A stretch of 29,189 nucleotides of DNA from a virus: IMG/VR virus record IMGVR_UViG_3300035698_015804, positions 1-29,189 of that record; one strand, 5' to 3'. Positions 14,031 through 22,074 of the stretch are shown one piece after another; within the stretch, counting starts at the first letter, position 1; every line of letters starts with the position of its first letter. The position numbers and the translations under genes are program-made. The notes beneath the pieces are model-generated. The model saw only the letters and a list, made by a program, of their open reading frames with translations. It was not told the DNA's origin and did no database searches.

Positions 14031-14379
14031 AGAATTGAGAAAGGCTATATCACTTGATGGTAATGAATTTGATTCATCCTATAATATACCTCGTAGAAAC
14101 ATGACTGATATAAAGAGGATGCAAGATGAGATATATTTACTAAGAAAACATGTGACATTACTAACAGATAAGATAGGATATGAGTTTAGGTATCAAAATA
14201 GTTATCCTGACGTTGAGTTAATTGAGGTTCCAAAAAATTATCCAGAAAAATATCCCGATAAAGATGTAGAGGAAGCATGCCCTCACTTTATATACCCCCA
14301 CTTTGTATGCCCTTATGAAGGATCTCTAAAAGAAGAGGTAGTCGTAACACCAAATCCATCAAGAAAGGAACATCCATAA
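14020..14379 (+). CDS. Hypothetical protein with short coiled coil
   Basis: The protein has 119 residues. The start is supported by AAGGAGGAG just upstream. A helix around IKRMQDEIYLLRKHVTLLTDKI looks like a short coiled coil; the rest is Pro/Tyr-rich (KNYPEKYPDKD, CPHFIYPHFVCPYEG) and probably extended. It lies between the Mom-like and dUTPase genes. Function unknown. Confidence 0.6.
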   Translation: MKDKELRKAISLDGNEFDSSYNIPRRNMTDIKRMQDEIYLLRKHVTLLTDKIGYEFRYQNSYPDVELIEVPKNYPEKYPDKDVEEACPHFIYPHFVCPYEGSLKEEVVVTPNPSRKEHP

Positions 14380-14396
14380 AAGAGGGGGTTTGCAAT

Positions 14397-15047
14397 ATGT
14401 TGATAAAAAATAAAGGAACACAACTGAAAATAGACTCTGATAAAGACAATCCTGACTTCACTATAAAAACTAATTTATTTGTAAAGAGTATATGGTATAG
14501 GATTACCTTAGCATATTCAACCCTTTTCAATAATGTGGAAATAACTTCTGTATGCAATTTCAATAATAATAAAGAAGTTGAACAAACCATAGATGTATTG
14601 AAAAGTATGATTGATATACCGACCTTCAATGTTATGAGATCTTTACCTGAAGCAATTTTACCTACTAAGGCCCATGCAAGTGATGTGGGGTATGATCTTT
14701 ATTCCCCTATAGAATTTAGATTGAACCCGGGTGAAACAAGACGTATAGACTTTGGTATCATTATAGATATAGACCCGGGATATGAAATACAGGTTAGAAA
14801 TAGGTCAGGAATTGTATGGAAATATAATACTATGATGGCTATAGGTACAGGTACTATAGATGAATCTTACAGAGGTCATATAATGGCCCCATTCTATAAT
14901 TTCGGTAGAGAACAAATGCAATTCAGTCGTGGGGACCGTTTAGCACAATTGGTAATAAAGAAAACAGAAGGGGTGATATTGAAAGAAGGAAAGGTAAATT
15001 TAGATACAGAAAGGAAGGATAATGGCTTTGGTTCTTCTGGAAAATGA
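14397..15047 (+). CDS. dut: dUTPase with N-terminal extension
   Basis: The protein has 216 residues. All five trimeric dUTPase motifs are present: ASDVGYDLYS (about 94-103), QVRNRSG, GTGTIDESYRGHI, RGDRLAQLVI, and RKDNGFGSSG at the end. The enzyme hydrolyses dUTP to dUMP and pyrophosphate, keeping uracil out of phage DNA and feeding dTMP synthesis. Typical phage dUTPases are about 140-150 residues; here about 75 residues precede the catalytic domain and look like an added alpha/beta region of unknown use. The stop overlaps the uracil-DNA glycosylase start. Confidence 0.93.
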   Translation: MLIKNKGTQLKIDSDKDNPDFTIKTNLFVKSIWYRITLAYSTLFNNVEITSVCNFNNNKEVEQTIDVLKSMIDIPTFNVMRSLPEAILPTKAHASDVGYDLYSPIEFRLNPGETRRIDFGIIIDIDPGYEIQVRNRSGIVWKYNTMMAIGTGTIDESYRGHIMAPFYNFGREQMQFSRGDRLAQLVIKKTEGVILKEGKVNLDTERKDNGFGSSGK

Positions 15048-15622
15048 ATCGTAAACAACAATTAATGCTTAAATTATTGAATAAGAGAATACAGATGTGT
15101 GAAAGATGCGGGCTTCATAGTGGTGGTAGATGTTCTCCATACTTTACAAATGAATCCAAATTTACAATCATAGGCGAAGCACCCGGTAAAAATGAAGTGA
15201 ACGACAATACTCCATTTTGTGGTACCGCTGGTAAGTATTTATGGGACATTATGAATTTATACGGGTTTCGTAGAGAGGAATTCCTTATTATCAATAGTGT
15301 AAATTGTAGACCTGTAAAGGATAATAAGAACGGTAAACCAACATACAAGGAAATGGAAGCATGTAAAGGATGGCTCTACAAATACCTTAGAGTATTGTTA
15401 CCAGAAGCCGTATTAATATTAGGTAATTATGCCATGTATTCAATGATAAATGAGAGTCAAGGAATTATGGGTTACAATGGTGATGTTATAGATCTTCATA
15501 AGTACCATACCAAAGGAGTGCTAAGTGTCCATCCAAGTTTATGTATCTATCGTGGTTCAGAAGGTAAACAAATGTTAAATGATAGTGTAAAAAAGTTTAA
15601 GGAGGTTGTGGATAATGACTGA
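15044..15622 (+). CDS. Family 4 uracil-DNA glycosylase (iron-sulfur)
   Basis: The protein has 192 residues. Likely [4Fe-4S] ligands are C19 and C22 (MCERCGL), C88 (NSVNCRP) and C107 (EACKGW). Motif GEAPGKNE (44-51) matches the family 4 active site; SVHPS (161-165) is the second motif. The enzyme removes uracil from DNA. It is co-translated with dUTPase, so the pair probably acts together against uracil in replicating phage DNA. A phage enzyme of this class may also damage uracil-containing competitor DNA, but that is speculative. Confidence 0.9.
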   Translation: MNRKQQLMLKLLNKRIQMCERCGLHSGGRCSPYFTNESKFTIIGEAPGKNEVNDNTPFCGTAGKYLWDIMNLYGFRREEFLIINSVNCRPVKDNKNGKPTYKEMEACKGWLYKYLRVLLPEAVLILGNYAMYSMINESQGIMGYNGDVIDLHKYHTKGVLSVHPSLCIYRGSEGKQMLNDSVKKFKEVVDND

Positions 15623-15803
15623 TAATGGTTCTTTTATTGTATTTGGAGTATTTATAGGTGCCTTTCTAATGTTTATTCTGTTGGCTGCTTTAGGAGATAC
15701 TTATAAGAATGGTCAAATAGATGCTTTGAGTGATACAGTTAAATATGAGTTGGTTAAACAAGACAATGATAGTGTTCAATGGCAAAGAATAGGGGATAAG
15801 TAA
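15615..15803 (+). CDS. Single-pass membrane protein
   Basis: The protein has 62 residues from the ATG at 15615. AAGGAGG at 15599-15605 is 9 bases upstream, which decides for this start over the earlier in-frame TTG. A hydrophobic helix spans about residues 5-28 (FIVFGVFIGAFLMFILLAAL), followed by a polar C-terminal tail. Function unknown. Confidence 0.6.
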   Translation: MTDNGSFIVFGVFIGAFLMFILLAALGDTYKNGQIDALSDTVKYELVKQDNDSVQWQRIGDK

Positions 15804-15815
15804 AGGGGGTTTATT

Positions 15816-16031
15816 ATGTATTATATTAAATCTTTAGATAGTAATTTTGATACAAATGAATTACTAAAAGCATCTAAGGCAGTATATATAGCTATTGATA
15901 AGGAAATAGCAGATCACTTATCTAATCTATTAGCCACATCTGCAAGTGAGATTGATTTATTAAGAAAAGATTTGAAAGTGATGGTTAATATGTTAGAAGG
16001 TAATCAGATGAATTGTGATAAATACATATAA
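15816..16031 (+). CDS. Small helical hypothetical protein
   Basis: The protein has 71 residues with a strong AAGGGGG-type site before the ATG. Mostly helical, with a Leu-rich middle (ADHLSNLLATSASEIDLLRKDL). No motif recognised. Confidence 0.55.
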   Translation: MYYIKSLDSNFDTNELLKASKAVYIAIDKEIADHLSNLLATSASEIDLLRKDLKVMVNMLEGNQMNCDKYI

Positions 16032-16053
16032 AACTTTTGAGGAAAGAGTAGAA

Positions 16054-16530
16054 ATGAAGGAATGGGGGATAAGTAAAATGGTAAATGAGGAATCAAAACA
16101 GGTAAAGTTCTATGGGTATAAACATCCGTTAAGTAATTTTTATGAATCAGATTTTCGTATAGGTAGTTTCATATATCCCACCATGGAACACTATTTCCAA
16201 TCCCAGAAGAGTTCTAATCATTGGGAACGAATAGATATATTGATGGCTGATGGTCCTAAAGAAGCAAAACAAATGGGGAGAGAAGTAGAAGAATTGAGAG
16301 ATAATTGGGAAACTAAGAGACTGATATATATGTGGAAAGGACTAAATGCCAAGTTTGATCAGTCTAAGTACCTCAAAAAATATTTATTAGATACTGGTAA
16401 TGCAGAACTGGTAGAGAATAGCCCATATGATTCATTTTGGGGTCGCGGTAAAGACTGGGAAGGTGAAAACAAATTGGGAAAAATGCTGATGAAGCTCAGA
16501 GAGGATTTGAAGGATGAAACTCAGACTTAA
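16054..16530 (+). CDS. NADAR domain protein (YbiA-like ADP-ribose-linked N-glycosidase)
   Basis: The protein has 158 residues from the ATG at 16054; ATG 16078 is an equally possible start just before the domain. The family hallmarks are clear: FYGYKHPLSNFYESDF, YPTMEHYFQSQKS, GPKEAKQMGR, LLDTGNAELVENSPYDSFWG and GENKLGKMLMKLRE. NADAR proteins are linked to NAD/ADP-ribose chemistry; some remove ADP-ribose from guanine in DNA and act as antitoxins to DarT-type toxins, and YbiA relatives cleave an N-glycosidic bond in riboflavin metabolism. In a phage the first role would be an anti-defence function. The choice between these activities is inference. Confidence 0.85.
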   Translation: MKEWGISKMVNEESKQVKFYGYKHPLSNFYESDFRIGSFIYPTMEHYFQSQKSSNHWERIDILMADGPKEAKQMGREVEELRDNWETKRLIYMWKGLNAKFDQSKYLKKYLLDTGNAELVENSPYDSFWGRGKDWEGENKLGKMLMKLREDLKDETQT

Positions 16531-16807
16531 AACTTTAAATGATCTAAAAAAGGAATTTGGAGTAGCCAATATAGGTTCCACACTAAAGCTTAATGGTTGT
16601 GAGGAAACAATTACTTCTGGTATGGAGAAATATTTTGATGGTGAAGAATTGGAGGTAACTGAGTTGAAAGAGGAAGGAGAAGGTGTATTCATAGAATTTA
16701 ATGTTGATGGTGGGTATTGGTGGATTAATAGAAAGTGGATTGATAGAGGCTATAGAATTGATTATGATGATATAGACTATTTATTTGAGAAGGAGGTTGG
16801 TGGGTAA
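16514..16807 (+). CDS. Hypothetical protein, paralogue of the gene at 17157
   Basis: The protein has 97 residues and overlaps the NADAR gene by 17 bases. It shares with the gene at 17157 an opening R-(L/F)-K-x-L-x-D, a EKYFDG/EEYFTG turn, an F-x-x-(G)GGxW strand pair, a W-I-D-(R/N)-G segment and a closing YDDI-x-x-LF. It appears to be a small beta-rich domain. The two copies are separated only by a GIY-YIG gene. Function unknown. Confidence 0.65.
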   Translation: MKLRLKTLNDLKKEFGVANIGSTLKLNGCEETITSGMEKYFDGEELEVTELKEEGEGVFIEFNVDGGYWWINRKWIDRGYRIDYDDIDYLFEKEVGG

Positions 16808-17160
16808 TGAAACATTTCGTATATGAAACCACAAATTTAATTAATGGAAGAAAGTATATAGGTAAGCACTCTACTAACAATATGGAGGATGGGTATTTAG
16901 GGTCAGGTACAGGAATATCTTTAGATATTCAAAAATATGGTAAAAAGCATTTTAAGATAAAAATACTCAAGAAATTCAAAACTGAAGACGAGGCTTACCA
17001 TTATGAAAGTAAGAAGTTAAAGAAAATAATGGAGAGTAAAAGAGAATACTACAATAGGATTTCAGGAGGAACGGGTAAAAAGGTAAAGGTCACAAAAGAA
17101 AAGAAGGAAAAACCTAAAAATATACTGAAATCTTTACAAGGGATATTTAAAAAATCATGA
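16807..17160 (+). CDS. Short GIY-YIG endonuclease (Seg-like)
   Basis: The protein has 117 residues. The GIY-YIG fold shows as FVYETTN (GIY position) and RKYIGKHSTNN (YIG position), then the helix and YGKKHFKIKILKKF, with a candidate catalytic Glu in AYHYESKKLKK. The C-terminus is short and Lys-rich, probably binding DNA without a dedicated domain. TAATG and ATGA overlaps join it to both neighbours. It sits just upstream of DNA polymerase, a common place for free-standing phage endonucleases. Confidence 0.82.
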   Translation: MKHFVYETTNLINGRKYIGKHSTNNMEDGYLGSGTGISLDIQKYGKKHFKIKILKKFKTEDEAYHYESKKLKKIMESKREYYNRISGGTGKKVKVTKEKKEKPKNILKSLQGIFKKS

Positions 17161-17408
17161 ATATACGATTTAAAAGATTGAAAGACATAGATAACAGATT
17201 TGATTTAACTGGTTCTATAGAAGAGTATTTTACGGGTAAATCATATGAGATAATAAACAAATCGGAACCTTATAGAGCAGAGGGGTTTGAATGGGTTACG
17301 ATAGATTTTCCTCACGGAGGTTCGTGGCGGTTCCAAACAGACTGGATTGACAATGGACCTATAATATGTTACGATGATATATTGAATTTATTTAAGGAGG
17401 AACTGTAA
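17157..17408 (+). CDS. Hypothetical protein, paralogue of the gene at 16514
   Basis: The protein has 83 residues. Core features match the gene at 16514: GSIEEYFTGKSYEI, HGGSWRFQTDWIDNG, CYDDILNLF. It is shorter by about 14 residues near the N-terminus. Its end contains the AAGGAGG that serves the polymerase gene. Function unknown. Confidence 0.65.
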   Translation: MNIRFKRLKDIDNRFDLTGSIEEYFTGKSYEIINKSEPYRAEGFEWVTIDFPHGGSWRFQTDWIDNGPIICYDDILNLFKEEL

Positions 17409-17409
17409 A

Positions 17410-19953
17410 ATTTTTATTAATAGCTTTTATGAATCTAAGAACTCAACCATGCATATATGGGAACAAGTAGACGGTGAGAATAATTATTTTTCTGAATACT
17501 GGGTACCATATATCTTCATTCAAACCCCTGTAGGTAAACTCAAAACTATTGATGGTCTACCAGCATCTAAAAGAGAGTTTGAAACCTATCAAGATTATTA
17601 CTCCTTCAATAAGAATTATCATGACAATATATTAGAGAATAATGTACGACCTGAAATACAATACCTTGCTGAAAAGTATCATGATATACCTGATAATGAC
17701 ATACCTACACCCAAACTCACCATATATTATATAGATATTGAATGTTATGCTCCGAAAGGTTTTACTCATGCTCATTTAGCTGAACATCCTGTTACAGCAA
17801 TATCGGTAAGGAACAGTATTACAGGGAAAACGGTAACCTTTGGGGAAAAAGAATATTCCGGTAATGATAAAAATATTATATACATCCATTGTCCGAAAGA
17901 GAAAGAGTTACTTAGAAAGTTCTTTGCCTATATGAATAAGTACCCACCTTCAATTGTTTCGGGGTGGAATATATGGGGGTTCGATATCCCTTACCTCATA
18001 AATCGAGACAAGAAGATCAATAGAGGTAAGTATTATAGTGGCTTATCTCCTATTAATATTGTCAGGACATGGAGAAGTAAAAAGAGTGGTGAACTGAATA
18101 TTGATATAGCAGGTATTACTATACTTGATTATATGGATATCTATAAATGGTACTCTCCTAATAAGTTAGAGCGTTATAGCTTAGAATATGTCTCTCAGTT
18201 TGAATTGGGTAAAGGTAAGTTAGATTATTCTGATGATGCTGAAGACCTTAGAGAGTTGTATAATAAGGATTGGAACAAATATATTGATTATAATGTAATG
18301 GACTGTGAACGAGTAAACGACTTAGGTAAAAAGCTTGGTTACATAAGACTAATACAATCACTGTCATTACTTACAAGAGTTCCGATGCGTTATTACAATA
18401 CCATGACTAATTTAATTGAGGGTGCTCTACTTGTTCATTATAGGAGAGAAGGACTATGCGCTCCTCAAATGTTTGGCGGTTCACAAGAATATTTTACAGC
18501 GGCATATGTGAAAGAACCCCAAAAGGGTATGCATGATTGGTTATTTAGCATTGATATTCAGAGTTCATATCCGTCGCACATCATAGCCCTTAATATGAGT
18601 ACGGAAACATACTTTGGGAGAATTTTAGGATTAAACGAGGATACTATTATTGAATGTATGAAGAATAAGGAATTTCCTCCCTTTAAGATGTCAAAACCTA
18701 ATGTTAAGCCTGTTGATTTTAGTAATAAGAGATTGGAAGGATTTAATAAAGCTCTGAAAAGGAAATTGTTTTCTATTGCTCCTTGTGGTACTGTCTTTAT
18801 CAACGGTAAACCAGGTGTTATAGCCACTATTGAAAGAAATATATTCGAAAAGCGTTTAGAAGTTAAAAAATTAATGAGAGAATCTAAAGGAGAAGAAAGG
18901 GAAAGATATAGAGCAGTTCAATTATGTTTAAAGATTTTACTTAATAGTATGTTTGGTTGTACAGCAGTACCTTACTCCAGATATTTCAATACTAATATAT
19001 CAGAAGCTATAACTTCGTGTGGTAGATATACAGTTAAATCAGGTGAAAGATATGCTAATAAATATATGAATGAAAAAGTGGGAACAGATGAGGATTTTAT
19101 TGTGGCTATTGATACGGATTCGTTGTATATTCGTATGAATGATTTCTGTGAACATCATATAGGAAAGGGGATATGGGCATCTAAGACAGACAGGGAGAAG
19201 GTTGATATAATTGATGATATTAGTAACTATATTAATGATTATATAAACCAACATATATATAGTAATGTTCAATTAAATATTTATAATTCTATCGTAGAAG
19301 ATTTTCCTATAAGGTTTGCTAAGGAGAAAATAGCTAAGTCCGGATTGTTTGTGGCTAAAAAGATGTATTCCGTTAGATGTTTGTGGATTGAAGGTTCGTA
19401 TCTTGATAAAATTTCTACAACAGGATTAACAATAGTTCGTGGTGACAGTTCTGAAGCTGTTCGTAGTCGTTTGAAAAATATAATGGAAATGATTATGAAA
19501 GATGAACCCGAAGAAGATATCATTGATAAGATTGGTAAGTATAAGAAAGAATTGAGGAGTGTGAGCTTAGAAGAATTGGCCGCTAATATAGGTGTATCAA
19601 ACATAACAAAATGGGTAAAAGATGAAAAAGCTATTAAAGGTACACCTTGGCATGTTAAGGGTGCCATAAATTACAGGAAGCTATTGAAGTTATTAGAATT
19701 GAAAGATAAATATGAAGATATAAGTGAAGGTATGAAGGTCAAGGTGGTATATGTAAAACCTAACCAATGGAATATAGAAACCATATCCTTCTATAAGTGG
19801 CCTAAAGAGTTTGAAAAGGTAATTCAAATTGATAAGGAAAAAATGATAGAAAAATTCTTCCTCAAGAAGGTGGGTATTCTATTGAAGCCTATGAATAAAT
19901 TATATATGCTATCAATGGATTCAGGAAAGTCACTGGGACTATTCTTTAAATGA
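17410..19953 (+). CDS. Family B DNA polymerase, probably starting at ATT
   Basis: The protein has about 847 residues from ATT 17410, or 834 from ATG 17449. Counted from the ATG, exonuclease motif I YIDIEC is at 95-100, then SGWNIWGFDIPYL, DYNVMDCERV, polymerase motif A SIDIQSSYPS (D369), motif B KILLNSMFG and motif C IDTDSLYI (D555, D557). This is a proofreading replicative polymerase of the T4 gp43 type. The reading frame upstream of the ATG is open and codes KIFINSFYESKNST, which fits the FY-x-N/S first strand of gp43 relatives. AAGGAGG (17394-17400) lies 9 bases before ATT 17410, while ATG 17449 has no ribosome site. I therefore favour a rare ATT start. Confidence 0.93.
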   Translation: MFINSFYESKNSTMHIWEQVDGENNYFSEYWVPYIFIQTPVGKLKTIDGLPASKREFETYQDYYSFNKNYHDNILENNVRPEIQYLAEKYHDIPDNDIPTPKLTIYYIDIECYAPKGFTHAHLAEHPVTAISVRNSITGKTVTFGEKEYSGNDKNIIYIHCPKEKELLRKFFAYMNKYPPSIVSGWNIWGFDIPYLINRDKKINRGKYYSGLSPINIVRTWRSKKSGELNIDIAGITILDYMDIYKWYSPNKLERYSLEYVSQFELGKGKLDYSDDAEDLRELYNKDWNKYIDYNVMDCERVNDLGKKLGYIRLIQSLSLLTRVPMRYYNTMTNLIEGALLVHYRREGLCAPQMFGGSQEYFTAAYVKEPQKGMHDWLFSIDIQSSYPSHIIALNMSTETYFGRILGLNEDTIIECMKNKEFPPFKMSKPNVKPVDFSNKRLEGFNKALKRKLFSIAPCGTVFINGKPGVIATIERNIFEKRLEVKKLMRESKGEERERYRAVQLCLKILLNSMFGCTAVPYSRYFNTNISEAITSCGRYTVKSGERYANKYMNEKVGTDEDFIVAIDTDSLYIRMNDFCEHHIGKGIWASKTDREKVDIIDDISNYINDYINQHIYSNVQLNIYNSIVEDFPIRFAKEKIAKSGLFVAKKMYSVRCLWIEGSYLDKISTTGLTIVRGDSSEAVRSRLKNIMEMIMKDEPEEDIIDKIGKYKKELRSVSLEELAANIGVSNITKWVKDEKAIKGTPWHVKGAINYRKLLKLLELKDKYEDISEGMKVKVVYVKPNQWNIETISFYKWPKEFEKVIQIDKEKMIEKFFLKKVGILLKPMNKLYMLSMDSGKSLGLFFK

Positions 19954-20009
19954 AAATATTTACATATAGGTTTGAATATGATAAGATAGACTAATGAAAG
20001 GAGATTAAA

Positions 20010-20363
20010 ATGGAAATTAAAAGATCGTCGTGGCATTATAAATTGAATCATATGAGTAGGTCTGAAAATAGTAATGATAATCTGTGTTTATATTTTTGGA
20101 GTTTAGTAGGGAAATTAGCATTCATCTCATTTACTATTTCTATACTGGGTATTTTTGTCTTCGCCTTTTGTACAAGCCCATTTATAATTTCTAACACAAT
20201 TTTGGTTTTGTTTATACTTTCTTTAGCAATCATTCCTCCATTAACAATTCATTATATCAGGAAAATGTTGGGAAAACCTCTTGAAATGCCTGGTGAGAAT
20301 ATTGTAATAGAATATATGAAAGCAAAGAAAGGAAAATTTTGTCCGTTTATAAAATATGTATAA
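20010..20363 (+). CDS. Two-helix membrane protein
   Basis: The protein has 117 residues with AAAGGAG before the ATG. A polar N-terminal 30 residues precede two hydrophobic segments (about 31-56 and 57-80), then a basic C-terminal region (MKAKKGKFCPFIKYV). It could be an inner-membrane protein made during infection; nothing more specific is visible. Confidence 0.6.
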   Translation: MEIKRSSWHYKLNHMSRSENSNDNLCLYFWSLVGKLAFISFTISILGIFVFAFCTSPFIISNTILVLFILSLAIIPPLTIHYIRKMLGKPLEMPGENIVIEYMKAKKGKFCPFIKYV

Positions 20364-20411
20364 AAAGGCATTAAGAGAAAGGAGGATTGAATAAAAGATG
20401 GGAGATAAATT

Positions 20412-20657
20412 ATGAAACTTAATCGTTGTCCAAGGTGTAACTCAGAGATGAAAATAAGTGATATAGATGGTGATATAAAAAATTCTCCTAAAGTAACATT
20501 TTATTGTTCTAATCAAAAATGTTTATGGAATATGACCTGTTTTTGGGATGACCTTTCAACAAAACCTGAACATAGCAGAAAATTTCTATTGAAGAAGATG
20601 AAAAAACAATGGAATGAGGGAACTAGAAAATTTAGGAAGAAGGTTAAACTATGGTAA
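20412..20657 (+). CDS. Zinc-ribbon protein, Lar-like
   Basis: The protein has 81 residues. RCPRCNSEM and FYCSNQKCLW give two C-x-x-C / C-x-x-x-x-C half sites, and the C-terminal helix ends with KKMKKQWNEGTR, like the W-N-x-R ending of Lar-type restriction alleviation proteins. The zinc ribbon is clear; the Lar relationship is only a likeness in layout. A basic tail suggests nucleic acid binding. Confidence 0.55.
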   Translation: MKLNRCPRCNSEMKISDIDGDIKNSPKVTFYCSNQKCLWNMTCFWDDLSTKPEHSRKFLLKKMKKQWNEGTRKFRKKVKLW

Positions 20658-20695
20658 TATTGATTAATCAGGATTGGTGAAAAGAGGAGTAAAAT

Positions 20696-20919
20696 ATGGA
20701 ATGGTTAACTACAAGGACATGGGAATACAAAGTTGAATATAAAAAGTGCTGGCATACGTGGTTTGCATGGCATCCTATTGTTATCAAAAGGTATCCTGAT
20801 GGGTCCTTAAAAAATTATGGTTAACAAGGGTATTAAGGAAGGGTGAAATTTGGACTTGTTGGGATGATCAAGGTTTTAATTATGAATACAAGAAAATTGT
20901 AAATGAAAAATCTATCTGA
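20696..20919 (+). CDS. Small Trp-rich protein with -1 frameshift
   Basis: The zero frame from ATG 20696 (AAGAGGAG upstream) codes MEWLTTRTWEYKVEYKKCW and on to LKNYG, stopping at 20822-20824. The -1 frame continues without a stop from the six-A run at about 20811 as LWLTRVLRKGEIWTCWDDQG, ending at 20919 and overlapping the next gene by 17 bases, which is the normal spacing style here. Joined, the product is about 74 residues. The switch point TTAAAAAAT contains A-AAA-AAT, which fits the X-XXY-YYZ slippery pattern. A real programmed frameshift, a recent mutation or a homopolymer sequencing error are all possible. Confidence 0.55.
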
Positions 20920-21244
20920 ACGAAAAGCAAAGACAATGGAGGAATTTGAACATCTCTTCTGGTTGGCTGCAAGAGATATAGTATTCTTTTCAACATTTAA
21001 TGAAGATTTGGATGATTGGGATGATGGATGGCATGCAGTAGTAGTTTGTAATGATATGTTTATTTATGCTTCAGCAGATGCAACCTCAATAGCTGAAGGC
21101 AGAGAACATGAAGTTAGAGAAATATTTGAAAAGTATGGTTGGGGTGGAGTAACTGCTTGGTGTTCTATTGAAAGAGGATTAGAACCTATTAAAGAGATTC
21201 AAGATGAACAGTACCATAAGGCATTAGAGGAACTAAAAATATGA
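20903..21244 (+). CDS. Hypothetical protein
   Basis: The protein has 113 residues. It is acidic, with DIVFFSTFNEDLDDWDDGWHAVVVCNDMFIYASADA in the middle, cut here by a W-rich acidic loop, then a helix (EVREIFEKYGWGGVTAWCS). Looks like a compact alpha/beta domain. No family recognised. It overlaps the frameshifted gene upstream. Confidence 0.6.
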   Translation: MKNLSERKAKTMEEFEHLFWLAARDIVFFSTFNEDLDDWDDGWHAVVVCNDMFIYASADATSIAEGREHEVREIFEKYGWGGVTAWCSIERGLEPIKEIQDEQYHKALEELKI

Positions 21245-21259
21245 AAGGGGAATAATACC

Positions 21260-21862
21260 ATGAAAAACAAAGATGATTTTTTGAATATGTCAGATAAGGA
21301 TAAGGATAAGGACAAGGATAAAAGTATTAGTAGTATTTTATCTAATGATGAAAAGGATAGATTTATTTATTTGAGTGGTAGTGTAGATGAAGATAAAGCA
21401 AAAGATGTAATTGAAAAACTTTTAGAACTTCAAACGGCAGACCCTATGGAAGAAATTACGATGGTTATTAATAGTGGCGGTGGGGATATCTATTCTATGT
21501 TTGCTATCACAGATATGATGGATAATATTTATACACCTATTAGAACTATTTGTTTAGGTACAGCCCAGTCAGCAGCAGCATTTATTTTTACTTGTGGTAC
21601 TAAAGGTAGACGATTCATGACTAAACACAGCAGTTTAATGATTCATCAAGTAAGTGGGGGTGCAGGTGGAACAACAAAGGATATAGATGTACAAGTTAGA
21701 GAAATAAAATTCCTTCAAAATGAAATGAATGAAGAGATTACTAAAAGAAGTGATTTAAGTAAAAACGAAATTGAAAAACTTATAGATAGGGATTTTTATA
21801 TAAGACCCCAGCAAGCAATTGAATATGGTTTATGTGATGATATTATAAAAAGGATAAGTTAA
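21260..21862 (+). CDS. ClpP-like serine protease
   Basis: The protein has 200 residues. The ClpP/crotonase fold is clear: RFIYLSGSVD, MVINSGGGDIYSM, CLGTAQSAAAF with the nucleophile S104, MIHQ with H129, and IDRDFYIRPQQAIEYGL with D178 as the third residue. The catalytic triad looks intact. Residues 11-21 are an Asp-Lys repeat from hexanucleotide repeats in the DNA. It may cooperate with a host Clp ATPase, or replace host ClpP. S14-type proteases also serve as prohead proteases in some phages, but its location among small early-block genes does not favour that. Confidence 0.9.
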   Translation: MKNKDDFLNMSDKDKDKDKDKSISSILSNDEKDRFIYLSGSVDEDKAKDVIEKLLELQTADPMEEITMVINSGGGDIYSMFAITDMMDNIYTPIRTICLGTAQSAAAFIFTCGTKGRRFMTKHSSLMIHQVSGGAGGTTKDIDVQVREIKFLQNEMNEEITKRSDLSKNEIEKLIDRDFYIRPQQAIEYGLCDDIIKRIS

Positions 21863-21867
21863 AAAAG

Positions 21868-22074
21868 ATGCTAGTAATCAAACCTTCTGTAAATTATTGT
21901 GCTATTGATGAAGAGATATGGATTCATAACATTAGGATGTGTAGTAATGGTATCTTTGAATACCGTATTAAGAAGCCTGAAGGATATGACCATCATAAAA
22001 TATATCATAAAAGAAATGATGGATGGAAAGTATTGACAGAAAAGGTGTTGAGGATACTGAATAAAAATGGATGA
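21868..22074 (+). CDS. Small hypothetical protein
   Basis: The protein has 68 residues, opening MLVIKPSVNYCAIDEEIWIH; beta-rich with a C-terminal helix. AAAAAAG-type weak site upstream; overlaps the following gene by 8 bases. No family recognised. Confidence 0.5.
   Translation: MLVIKPSVNYCAIDEEIWIHNIRMCSNGIFEYRIKKPEGYDHHKIYHKRNDGWKVLTEKVLRILNKNG

Noticed and set aside
17449-19953. ATG 17449 as the certain start of DNA polymerase
   Set aside because: No ribosome site and loss of the first conserved strand; kept only as an alternative.
21260-21862. ClpP-like protease as the enzyme that cleaves the targeting peptides
   Set aside because: T4-type systems use a gp21-family protease, and this gene lies in the early-type block; nothing in the sequence links it to (L/I)-x-E sites.
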